Shown here: positions 1 to 7,595 of the stretch, in pieces
How the letters are laid out: each line of letters opens with the position of its first letter
How positions within the stretch are numbered: position 1 is the stretch's first letter
Source: Methyloversatilis sp. RAC08
GTDB lineage: Bacteria; Pseudomonadota; Gammaproteobacteria; Burkholderiales; Rhodocyclaceae
Length of the DNA: 64,000 nt
Assembly (NCBI RefSeq): GCF_001713355.1
Contig: NZ_CP016448.1
Location: 3,873,191-3,937,190 of the forward strand
Reading direction: 5' to 3'
Notes under the pieces: model-generated
The model's input: the letters and a program-made list of their open reading frames with translations, nothing else
Told to the model about the DNA's origin: nothing
Database searches by the model: none
Position numbers and translations under genes: made by a program

Positions 1-10
1 CCGCAAGCCG

Positions 11-1828
11 GTGCGCAACAGCACCGCCAAGTCCCGGACATTGAGCCGCAATACGACCCAGGTCGCGCCCGCCGCCAAGACCCCGCGCGGCCGCGACGCC
101 GCGCCGCGCCGTGACATGGGTGATCGGCCACCGCGCAAGGATTTTTCCGATCGTCCGCCGCGCACCGACCGTGGCGAGCGCTCCGCTCGTGCCCCCGGTG
201 CCGCCGACGCGCCGAAACGCCCTTGGACGCCGCGCCCCGAGCGCGACAGCCGTCCGCCGCGTGCCGAGGGCGGCGAACGCGCGCCGCGCGGCAGTTTCGC
301 CGATCGTCCGCCGCGCACCGACCGTGGCGAGCGCCCCGCTCGTGCCCCCGGTGCCGCCGACGCGCCGAAACGCCCGTGGACGCCGCGCCCCGAGCGCGAC
401 AGCCGTCCGCCGCGTGCCGAGGGCGGCGAGCGCGCGCCGCGCGGCAATTTCGCCGATCGCCCGCCGCGCACCGATCGCGGCGAGCGGCCTGTCCGCGCGC
501 CCGGTGCCGACGACGCCCCAAAGCGCCCATGGACGCCGCGTCCCGAGCGCGACAGCCGTCCGCCGCGCGCCGAGGGTGGCGAACGCGCACCGCGCGGCAA
601 TTTCGCCGACCGGCCGCCACGCAGTGATCGTGGCGAGCGCCCTGCCCGTGCGCCCGGTGCCGACGACGCACAGAAGCGCCCATGGACGCCGCGCCCCGAA
701 CGCGACAGCCGTCCGCCGCGCGCCGAAGGCAGCGAGCGCGCGCCGCGCGGCAACTTTGCCGACCGGCCGCCACGCAGTGATCGTGGCGAGCGCCCTGCCC
801 GTGCGCCCGGTGCCGACGACGCACAGAAGCGCCCATGGACGCCGCGCCCCGAGCGCGACAGCCGTCCGCCACGTGCCGAAGGCAGCGAGCGCGCGCCGCG
901 TGGCAGCTTTGCCGACCGGCCGCCACGTTCCGAGGGCGGCGAACGCCCGCGCAGCGCGAAGCCTGCCGCCGCGCCGCTGCGCCCGGCCAAGCCGTGGGAA
1001 GAGCGCGACATGGACAAGAAAGGTCGCGTGAAGGCGGTGCCGGCCGAAGACGGCGACGACCACCCGAAGGACGGCATCCGCGTGTCGCGCTGGCTGGCCG
1101 ATCGGGGCGCGGCATCGCGTCGCGAAGCGGATGACTGGATCGTGCGCGGCTGGGTGACGGTGGATGGCGAAGTCGCCGTGCTCGGCCAGCGCGTGCTGTC
1201 GCACCAGAAGGTCGAGGTGAACAAGGAGGCGCGCGCCGATCAGGCACTGCGCGTCACCGTGCTGATGCACAAGCCGGTCGGTTTCGTCAGCGGTCAGGCG
1301 GAAGACGGCCACGAGCCGGCCAGCGTGCTGTTCGTGCCGGAAAACCAGTGGATGGGCGACAAGTCGGGGCAGACATTCAATCGCAATCATCTGCGCGGGC
1401 TGGCGCCGGCCGGCCGGCTGGACATCGATTCGCACGGTCTGCTGGTGCTGACGCAGGACGGGCGCGTCGCCCGCGTGCTGATCGGCGAGGATTCGACGAT
1501 AGAAAAGGAATACCTCGTGCGCGTGCGGGCCACGAAGTCGTTCGGCAACGGCCCGCTGTCCGAAGTCTTCCCGGCCGAATCGCTGGCGCTGCTGAATCAC
1601 GGCCTCGAACTGGACGACCAGCCGCTCAAGCCGGCCAAGGTGAGCTGGCAGAACGAGGAACAGATGCGTTTCGTGCTGCGCGAAGGCAAGAAGCGGCAGA
1701 TCCGCCGCATGTGCGACGCGGTCGGCCTCGAAGTGGTTGCGCTCAAGCGCGTGCGCATCGGCCGCATCCCGCTCGCCGATCTGCCGGTCGGCAAATGGCG
1801 CTACCTGCGGGCGGACGAAGCCTTCTGA
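11..1828 (+). CDS. RluF-like 23S rRNA pseudouridine synthase with repeat-rich N-terminus
   Basis: Enzyme of the RsuA/RluB/RluE/RluF family, which isomerises a uridine in rRNA to pseudouridine. Residues about 356-400 form an S4 RNA-binding domain (VSRWLADRGAASRREAD). The catalytic domain follows, with the GRLD motif carrying the catalytic Asp near residue 471 and the KKRQIRRM motif near the C-terminus. It lacks the compact RluB form seen at 23181-24242, and the large second domain looks closest to RluF, so this is a paralogue. The first 320 residues are Arg/Pro/Gly-rich and contain five 51-residue repeats, so the protein is about twice the usual length. The frame is open to the left edge and the GTG at 11 has no visible ribosome site, so the true start may lie upstream. 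Family confident, exact target uridine inferred. Confidence 0.85.
   Translation: MRNSTAKSRTLSRNTTQVAPAAKTPRGRDAAPRRDMGDRPPRKDFSDRPPRTDRGERSARAPGAADAPKRPWTPRPERDSRPPRAEGGERAPRGSFADRPPRTDRGERPARAPGAADAPKRPWTPRPERDSRPPRAEGGERAPRGNFADRPPRTDRGERPVRAPGADDAPKRPWTPRPERDSRPPRAEGGERAPRGNFADRPPRSDRGERPARAPGADDAQKRPWTPRPERDSRPPRAEGSERAPRGNFADRPPRSDRGERPARAPGADDAQKRPWTPRPERDSRPPRAEGSERAPRGSFADRPPRSEGGERPRSAKPAAAPLRPAKPWEERDMDKKGRVKAVPAEDGDDHPKDGIRVSRWLADRGAASRREADDWIVRGWVTVDGEVAVLGQRVLSHQKVEVNKEARADQALRVTVLMHKPVGFVSGQAEDGHEPASVLFVPENQWMGDKSGQTFNRNHLRGLAPAGRLDIDSHGLLVLTQDGRVARVLIGEDSTIEKEYLVRVRATKSFGNGPLSEVFPAESLALLNHGLELDDQPLKPAKVSWQNEEQMRFVLREGKKRQIRRMCDAVGLEVVALKRVRIGRIPLADLPVGKWRYLRADEAF
149..947 (+). 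repeat. 153-bp tandem repeat inside the RluF-like gene
   Basis: Units begin at 149, 302, 455, 608 and 761, with a partial sixth from 914. Each encodes 51 residues of the type DRPPRTDRGERPARAPGA followed by KRPWTPRPERDSRPPRAEGG. Copies differ by a few bases, mostly silent or conservative (AADAP, DDAP, DDAQ). The period is a multiple of three, so copy-number change would keep the reading frame. The strongly basic composition suggests a disordered RNA-binding extension. Confidence 0.9.
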
Positions 1829-1871
1829 ACGACCGCATCCTGTCACCAAGATGTAGACGAACTGCATTCTT

Positions 1872-1920
1872 CATGTAACGCCTCTTTCGTAGCCTGCACA
1901 CACTACGGAGGCGTTACATG
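1872..1920 (+). promoter_or_regulatory. Hairpin sequestering the Shine-Dalgarno and start codon of the next gene
   Basis: Perfect 13-bp arms: catgtaacgcctc at 1872-1884 and its complement at 1908-1920. A further 5 bp (cgtag 1888-1892 with ctacg 1903-1907) stack inside after a 3-base bulge, leaving a 10-base loop. The right arm contains the GGAGG ribosome site (1907-1911) and the ATG (1918-1920) of the following gene. No U-tract follows, so it is not a classical terminator. In RNA it would block initiation, while in DNA it could be an operator. Confidence 0.6.
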
Positions 1921-2532
1921 AACGAATTTCTGAAGGCCCTGCATGTCCAGCGCTGGGATGACCACCGCTACTACCACCACAGCCGCATCAACCAGAGCCT
2001 GCACCTGATCAGTGCGCTGAGCTTTCTTGCGGCCTACGCCATGCTGTTCGTCGACCCGGCCGCTGCGGCGCTGCTCAGCTGGGGTGTCGCCATGGTGTCG
2101 CGCCAGTCCGGCCACTTCTTCTTCGAACCCAAGGGCTACGACCACGTCAATCAGGCAACCCACGAATTCAAGGAAGACATCAAGGTCGGCTACAACCTGC
2201 GACGCAAGATCGTACTGATGGGGGTGTGGGCGTTGTCACCGGTGGTGCTGTACGTCGATCCGGCGCTGTTCGGCCTGCTCGAGCCGCATGCCGACATGCG
2301 CGGCTTCGTGCACAACACCTCGCTGATCTGGCTGGCCGTGGGCATCGGTGGTTTGCTGTTCCGCACCGTGCATCTGTTCTTCATCCGCGACGTTCAGACC
2401 GGCCTGGTGTGGATGACCAAGATCCTCACCGATCCCTTCCACGACGTGAAGCTGTACTACCGCGCCCCGCTCTATCTGTTGCGCGGCGAATTGATCGACC
2501 CTCGCCACGCGCAGCATTCGGCGCAAACCTGA
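1918..2532 (+). CDS. Small multi-pass membrane protein, possibly Mpo1/DUF962-like
   Basis: 204 residues with hydrophobic segments at about 31-62, 99-118 and 136-153. A His-rich start (HRYYHHSRINQSLH, residues 16-29) and GHFFFEP (about 66-72) resemble the spaced His/Glu pattern of Mpo1/DUF962 membrane proteins, proposed metal-dependent fatty acid oxygenases. That match is from memory of the pattern and is weak. The ATG at 1918 has an excellent GGAGG site, but both lie inside a perfect hairpin. It stands alone between the pseudouridine synthase and a convergent gene. Function not assigned. Confidence 0.75.
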   Translation: MNEFLKALHVQRWDDHRYYHHSRINQSLHLISALSFLAAYAMLFVDPAAAALLSWGVAMVSRQSGHFFFEPKGYDHVNQATHEFKEDIKVGYNLRRKIVLMGVWALSPVVLYVDPALFGLLEPHADMRGFVHNTSLIWLAVGIGGLLFRTVHLFFIRDVQTGLVWMTKILTDPFHDVKLYYRAPLYLLRGELIDPRHAQHSAQT

Positions 2533-2546
2533 AGAATGGTTCTCGC

Positions 2547-2609
2547 GGCGAGGGCGGAGCGAGGATTTCCGCGAGCACGACTCGCCTGATCCGCCGCTCC
2601 GCCCTCGTC
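2547..2609. terminator. Inverted repeat between convergent genes, possible bidirectional terminator
   Basis: A 12-bp perfect inverted repeat (gagggcggagcg at 2550-2561, complement at 2595-2606) extends a few bases outward with one wobble. The loop itself contains a 5-bp hairpin (gcgag 2571-2575 with ctcgc 2581-2585). It fills the gap between two converging genes. There is no T-run, so termination is only inferred from position. Confidence 0.4.
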
Positions 2610-2631
2610 CCTGCGTTGTTCAGCCATGCCT

Positions 2632-4293
2632 TCAGCCGCGCCGCGCAAACCGCTCCGCCAGCATTTCCCGCAGGATGCGGCGCTTGACCTGCTTGTTGCT
2701 CGCCCCTTCCGGCACCCACCACCAGCCATCGGCCTGCATGCGGTGCGCAGCCGCGACGAAGCGATCGCACACCGCATCGAATTCGGCGTCGCCGTAATTC
2801 AGACTGAAGATGAGCCGGCCGGTGCCGACCCAGCTCAGCGCCAGACCTTCGGCCCGCAGGTAGTACTGCAGCATCCAGTTGTAGCGCGACGGCACGCGGT
2901 AGGTCACGGTCCAGATCGACGACAGGTTCACCACCCGCACCGGCAGATCCGCTTCGCCCAGCAGTGCATTGAGCTTTTCGGCGCGCGCGTTCCAGCGTTC
3001 ATCGAGGCCGTCGTACAGTGCTGCGATCGGCTGTGTGTCGAGCGCGCGCAGGAATTCGTTCATCGCGGCCATCACGTGCGGATGCGAATTGAAGGTGCCG
3101 CGCGCAAAGCAGATGTCGGCCGGCCGGTCGTCGCGGTAGCGGCGCATCAGCGCGGCCTTGCCGCACACCACACCGACCGGGTAACCACCGCCCAGCGTCT
3201 TGCCGTAGGTGACCATGTCGGCGCGCACGCCGAAGTACTCCTGCGCGCCGCCGGGTGCGAGCCGGAAGCCGACGAACACCTCGTCGAAAATCAGCACGAT
3301 GCCGCGCGCCGTGCACACCTCGCGCAGCTGGCGCAGCCAGTCGGCGTAGGCGGCACGATCGAAATGGGCGCGCCGGCCGCCGTCGACCAGCGACGAGTCG
3401 CCGGGTGCACCGGCATTCGGGTGCAGTGCCTGCAGCGGGTTCACCAGCACGCAGGCAATGTCGCGCCGGGTGCGCAGCACGTGCAGCGTATCGGCATGCA
3501 TGTCCTTCAGCGTGTAGGTGTGTTCGGCCGCGACCGGATTGCCGACGCCCGGCTGCACATCGCCCCACCATCCGTGGTAGGCGCCGCAGAAGCGCACCAG
3601 ATGGCTGCGCCGCGTGTGATAGCGCGCCAGGCGCACCGCCTGCATGACCGCCTCGGTGCCGGACATGTGGAAGGACACTTCATCGAGTCCGGAAATCGCG
3701 CACAGCCGTTTCACGTTGTCGGCCAGCAGCGGATGAAAACTGCCGAGCACCGGGCCGAGGGCCTCGACCTGGGCATTGCCGCGCGCCATGCAGCCCTTGT
3801 AGAAGTCGTAGCCGAACACATTGACGCCGTACGAGCCGGTCAGGTCGTAGGCGACGTTGCCGTCGAGATCGGTCACCGTGACGCCGGACGACGACGCAAC
3901 GAAGCTGCCGGCCTTCAGGTGCTCGCGCACATGGCGGCTGAACGGGAACGGAACGCGGTAGGCGCTGGTGAATTGCAGGTCGGACAGCATGGGCTGCACG
4001 TCTGCCGTCAGCGCGCGCGTCATCGGGTAGCGCGCGCGGTACAGCGCGGCAAGACGTTCGAAGGCGAGGCGGCGCTGTTCGACCACGGCGGGCGGCGCGT
4101 CGTCTGCCGCGAACATGTCGGCCGCATCGAATTCGTAGAACGGCAGCAGCTTTGCCACGCGACGCGACATCTTGGAGTGGCCGGCGAGCGAGCGGTGTTT
4201 GGCGCGCGACAGTTCAAGCCGGCGCTTGACGCGCGGCAGAAGCGCCAGCAGCGCTGCGGCGCCGGCGACGTAGAAAGGGAGAGCTTCGGTCAT
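2632..4293 (-). CDS. Class III PLP aminotransferase (GSA-aminomutase-like) with N-terminal membrane anchor
   Basis: 553 residues; residues about 110-540 are a class III aminotransferase fold. Visible motifs are GTEAV (phosphate binding), FCGAYHG, IFDEVFVGFR (Asp that contacts the PLP ring nitrogen) and YGKTLGGG with the Schiff-base Lys near residue 365. The closest general relative is glutamate-1-semialdehyde aminomutase (about 430 residues), but this protein carries a roughly 100-residue N-terminal extension. That extension starts with a hydrophobic helix (residues 5-20) followed by a basic stretch, so it is probably membrane-anchored. It is divergent from psd with 35 bp between starts, suggesting a role in lipid head-group or amine metabolism; this is inference. 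The true hemL should be elsewhere. Confidence 0.85.
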   Translation of the reverse strand: MTEALPFYVAGAAALLALLPRVKRRLELSRAKHRSLAGHSKMSRRVAKLLPFYEFDAADMFAADDAPPAVVEQRRLAFERLAALYRARYPMTRALTADVQPMLSDLQFTSAYRVPFPFSRHVREHLKAGSFVASSSGVTVTDLDGNVAYDLTGSYGVNVFGYDFYKGCMARGNAQVEALGPVLGSFHPLLADNVKRLCAISGLDEVSFHMSGTEAVMQAVRLARYHTRRSHLVRFCGAYHGWWGDVQPGVGNPVAAEHTYTLKDMHADTLHVLRTRRDIACVLVNPLQALHPNAGAPGDSSLVDGGRRAHFDRAAYADWLRQLREVCTARGIVLIFDEVFVGFRLAPGGAQEYFGVRADMVTYGKTLGGGYPVGVVCGKAALMRRYRDDRPADICFARGTFNSHPHVMAAMNEFLRALDTQPIAALYDGLDERWNARAEKLNALLGEADLPVRVVNLSSIWTVTYRVPSRYNWMLQYYLRAEGLALSWVGTGRLIFSLNYGDAEFDAVCDRFVAAAHRMQADGWWWVPEGASNKQVKRRILREMLAERFARRG

Positions 4294-4328
4294 GCTTCAC
4301 CGAAATATCAGTGCGAGGTTACGGCACC

Positions 4329-5198
4329 ATGAATGACGCCGATCTGCCGGCCAGATGGCGGCTGCGTGACGCGCTGAACTTCGCGCTGACCAACCGCGTA
4401 CCGCGCGCCGCGCTGACCCGTTTCGCCGGCTGGTTCAGCCGGATCGAGCAACCGCTGGTGCGCGATGTGTCGATCGCGCTGTGGCGGCTGTTCGGTGATG
4501 TCGATCTGTCCGAGGCGAAAAAGAGACACTTCACCAGCCTGCACGACTGTTTCGTACGCGAGCTGCGCGATGGCGCGCGACCGGTCGATGCCGATCCGCT
4601 CACACTGGTCAGCCCGTGCGACGGCATCGTCGTGGCCTGTGGCCGCATCGATGGCGACACGCTGCTGCAGGCCAAGGGCCTTCATTACACGCTGGAGGAA
4701 CTGCTGGGCGATGGCGCGCTCGCGGCGCAGTTTCGCGATGGCTGCTTTGCCACCGTGCGCATCACGGCGTCGATGTATCACCGCTTCCATGCGCCGCACG
4801 ACTGCCGGGTATCGCATGTCACCTACTTTCCGGGCGACACCTGGAACGTCAATCCGCCGGCGCTCGCACGGGTGGACAAGCTGTACTGTCGCAACGAGCG
4901 TGCGGCGATCACCACCGCGCTGGCCGATGGCACGCCTGTGCTGCTGGTGCCGGTGGCGGCCATCCTGGTGGCCAGCCTGCGCCTGCACTGTCTCGACCTG
5001 CTGCTGCACGCCGGCTATCGCGGTCCGCACCGGCTGGCCTGCGACGCCACGCTGCACAAGGGTGACGAAATGGGCTGGTTCCAGCACGGCTCGACCATCA
5101 TCGTGCTGGCGCCGTCGACCCTGGCGCTGCACCCGCTGACGGTCATCGGCCGACGCATCCGGACCGGCGAGGCGCTGATGCGCCTGCCCGGGGGGTGA
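4329..5198 (+). CDS. psd: Phosphatidylserine decarboxylase proenzyme
   Basis: Converts phosphatidylserine to phosphatidylethanolamine in the inner membrane using a self-generated pyruvoyl group. The 289-residue length matches the bacterial enzyme. The catalytic His lies in YHRFHAP (H154) and the self-cleavage motif is HGST with Ser255 (E. coli has LGST with Ser254). I chose the ATG at 4329, preceded by GAGG at 4315-4318, over the in-frame GTG at 4311. The stop abuts the parC stop tail to tail (TGATCA at 5196-5201), so the two convergent genes have no spacer. The leading Leu of the cleavage motif is His here, a minor oddity. Confidence 0.93.
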   Translation: MNDADLPARWRLRDALNFALTNRVPRAALTRFAGWFSRIEQPLVRDVSIALWRLFGDVDLSEAKKRHFTSLHDCFVRELRDGARPVDADPLTLVSPCDGIVVACGRIDGDTLLQAKGLHYTLEELLGDGALAAQFRDGCFATVRITASMYHRFHAPHDCRVSHVTYFPGDTWNVNPPALARVDKLYCRNERAAITTALADGTPVLLVPVAAILVASLRLHCLDLLLHAGYRGPHRLACDATLHKGDEMGWFQHGSTIIVLAPSTLALHPLTVIGRRIRTGEALMRLPGG

Positions 5199-7448
5199 TC
5201 AGCCCAGTTTCTTCCCCTTGGTGGCGCGCACGCCGCGCCAGGCCATCAGCGCCGCTTCGTCCAGTGTCAGCGCCTTCGGGCGCCCGCGCGAACCGGGTAC
5301 GTTCAGCACCAGCCGGCCGCGGAACAGATCCAGCATGGCCAGCGACTCGCCATCGGGCAGCGTCATGATCTTCACGCCCTTGCCGCCGGACAGTGTCTTC
5401 ATTTCATCGAGCGGGAACACCAGCAGGCGGTCACCGGCCATTGCCACGACCCAGGCGTCGTCCGGCTGCAGCCGCAGCGGCGGCAGCGCCAGCGTGCCAT
5501 CGGTATTCAGGAAGGCCTTGCCGGCCCGATTGCGGCTCACCATGTCTTCGATGGTGCAGACAAAGCCGTAGCCGCCGTCCGATGCGACGAGATAGCGGCT
5601 GCCGGGCTCGCCGGTCAGCACCGCGACCAGTTTCTTGCCGGCCAGATCGGCGAGTGACGACACCGGCACGCCGTCGCCCTTGCCGCTGGGCAGGTCGGTC
5701 GGCTTGATCGTGTAGCTGCGGCCGTCAGCGTCGAGCAGGATGACCGGCCACACGGTGCGGCACTTCAGCACCGCCAGCGGACCGTCACCGGCCTTCCAGG
5801 TCAGCGCCGCCTCATCGACGTCGTGACCCGAACGCAGGCGGCCAAAGCCGCTGCGCGACACGATGACGGTGACCGCCTCGTCGATCTGCGGCACTTCGCG
5901 CGAACGCGTCGCCTGCACGTCGGCATTGACCCGGGTGCGCCGCTCGTCGCCGAAACGTTCGACATCGGCCTTCACCTCGTCGCGCACGAAGCGGCGCAGT
6001 GCGGTGTCGCTGCCCAGAATGCCCAGCAGGCCGGTGCGTTCGGCATCGAGCGCGTCGCGCTCCGCCTGCAGCTTGATCGCTTCGAGCTTCGCCAGCTGGC
6101 GCAGGCGGATTTCCAGCACGTCCTCGGCCTGCCGCTCGGTGATGCCGAAGCCGGCCATCAGGTCGGCCTTCGGATCGTCGGCGGCACGGATGATGGCGAT
6201 CGCGCGGTCGATGTCGAGCAGGATGGCCAGCCGGCCATCGAGAATGTGCATGCGCTCGTCGATGTCGGCGATGCGCTGGGTCAGCCGGCGCGACACCGCG
6301 GCGAGCCGGTAGTCGCACCACTGGCGCAGCACCGCCGGCAGGCCGATCTGGCCCGGCCGGCGCCGCGTGTCGAGCAGTGTGAGGTTCAGGCTGGTGTTGC
6401 ATTCGAGGTCGGTATAGGCGAACAGGAAGGCCAGCAGGTCTTCCTGGCTCACCGCGCGCGACTTCGGTTCGATCACCAGACGCACCGGATGACGCGCATC
6501 GGATTCGTCGCGCACCGAATCGATCAACGAGGTGGCCAGTGTTTTCGTGCGTGCCTGGTCATCGCTGATCTTCTTCTTGTCGCCCTTGGGCCTGGGGTTC
6601 GCAAGATCGTCGATGCGGGTCAGGATGGCGCCGGTGCTGACACCGGGCGGCAGAGCGGTGACGACGATCTGCCATTGGCCGCGCGCCAGCGCCTCGACTT
6701 CGTAGTTGGCGCGCATGCGGAACGAGCCGCGCCCTTCCTTGTAGGCGGCGACCACGCTTTCGCGCGACGAAATCAGCGTCGCGCCATTCGGGAAGTCCGG
6801 CCCCTGGAAGCAGTCGATGAGGTCGTCGTCCGGCATGCGCGGATCGACCAGCAGCCGGCAGGTCGCTTCGCCGATCTCGCGCAGGTTGTGCGGCGGAATT
6901 TCGCACGCCATGCCGACCGCTATGCCGGACGCCCCGTTGGCCAGCACCACCGGCAGGCGCGCCGGCAGCAGCGCCGGTTCCTGCTGCGTGCCGTCGTAAT
7001 TCGGCTGAAAGTCGATGACGCCCGCGTTCAGTTCCGACAGCAGCACGTGCCGCGCGAAGGCGGTCAGCCGGCACTCGGTGTAGCGCATCGCTGCGGCGTT
7101 GTCGCCGTCCATCGAACCGAAATTGCCCTGGCCGTCGATCAGCGGGTAACGCAGCGTGAACGGCTGCGCCAGACGCACCATGGCTTCATACACCGACGAA
7201 TCGCCGTGCGGGTGGTACTTGCCGATGACGTCACCCACCACGCGCGCCGACTTCTTGTGCGCCGCATCGGGGCGCGCGAAGCCATCCATCGCGAACAGGA
7301 TGCGCCGCTGCACCGGCTTCATGCCGTCTTCCAGCCCCGGCAGCGCGCGCGAGGTGACGACCGACATGGCGTAGGTCAGATAGGCCTGCGACGCATGCGC
7401 GTCGATCGGCACGTCATCGATGTCGGGTTCGAACAGGGTGTCGCTCAA
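5199..7448 (-). CDS. parC: DNA topoisomerase IV subunit A
   Basis: Breakage-reunion subunit of topoisomerase IV, which decatenates daughter chromosomes. 749 residues, the usual length for ParC. The N-terminal [17 protein letters not shown] block and RRILFAM are typical, and the catalytic Tyr is in MRYTEC (Y123). The quinolone-resistance region [12 protein letters not shown] keeps the wild-type Ser and Glu. The C-terminal third is the beta-pinwheel DNA-wrapping domain. It follows parE on the same strand but the two are separated by a palindromic repeat (7481-7585). Confidence 0.97.
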   Translation of the reverse strand: MSDTLFEPDIDDVPIDAHASQAYLTYAMSVVTSRALPGLEDGMKPVQRRILFAMDGFARPDAAHKKSARVVGDVIGKYHPHGDSSVYEAMVRLAQPFTLRYPLIDGQGNFGSMDGDNAAAMRYTECRLTAFARHVLLSELNAGVIDFQPNYDGTQQEPALLPARLPVVLANGASGIAVGMACEIPPHNLREIGEATCRLLVDPRMPDDDLIDCFQGPDFPNGATLISSRESVVAAYKEGRGSFRMRANYEVEALARGQWQIVVTALPPGVSTGAILTRIDDLANPRPKGDKKKISDDQARTKTLATSLIDSVRDESDARHPVRLVIEPKSRAVSQEDLLAFLFAYTDLECNTSLNLTLLDTRRRPGQIGLPAVLRQWCDYRLAAVSRRLTQRIADIDERMHILDGRLAILLDIDRAIAIIRAADDPKADLMAGFGITERQAEDVLEIRLRQLAKLEAIKLQAERDALDAERTGLLGILGSDTALRRFVRDEVKADVERFGDERRTRVNADVQATRSREVPQIDEAVTVIVSRSGFGRLRSGHDVDEAALTWKAGDGPLAVLKCRTVWPVILLDADGRSYTIKPTDLPSGKGDGVPVSSLADLAGKKLVAVLTGEPGSRYLVASDGGYGFVCTIEDMVSRNRAGKAFLNTDGTLALPPLRLQPDDAWVVAMAGDRLLVFPLDEMKTLSGGKGVKIMTLPDGESLAMLDLFRGRLVLNVPGSRGRPKALTLDEAALMAWRGVRATKGKKLG

Positions 7449-7480
7449 TTCAGGAACTCCAGTGACTCATTGCGCATTTC

Positions 7481-7585
7481 GTAGGTTGGGGTGAGCGCAG
7501 CGATGCCCAACACGCCCGTATGCCAGCAGCGTCGTGAAAGTCGTGGCAGGTTACGTTGGGCATCGCTGCGCTCACCCCAACCTGC
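7481..7585. repeat. REP/MITE-like palindromic element between parE and parC
   Basis: Perfect 28-bp inverted repeat: the left arm 7484-7511 starts GGTTGGGGTGAGCGCAGC, the right arm 7555-7582 is its exact complement. Pairing extends to 7481/7585 with one wobble, around a 43-base loop. The GTAGGTTGGG...GCCCAAC core resembles a palindromic repeat family dispersed in many bacterial genomes and linked to REP-associated tyrosine transposases (recalled, not searched). Transcribed from parE it would form a very stable stem-loop. Confidence 0.85.
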
Positions 7586-7595
7586 AGGTTTCCGA

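Noticed and set aside
149..947. CRISPR array
   Set aside because: The repeats are contiguous 153-bp coding units without unique spacers.
111..1031. 306-codon open frame in a second plus frame of the repeat region
   Set aside because: It exists only because the 153-bp GC-rich repeats lack stops in another frame; the S4 and catalytic domains are in the frame starting at 11.
2626..4332. Long plus-strand open frame antisense to the aminotransferase
   Set aside because: High-GC codon use leaves long antisense frames open; the protein is low-complexity His/Arg/Gln-rich and matches no family. The same applies to 5823-7484, 7491-9572, 18848-20854, 36092-37975, 47992-49035 and 58347-61208.
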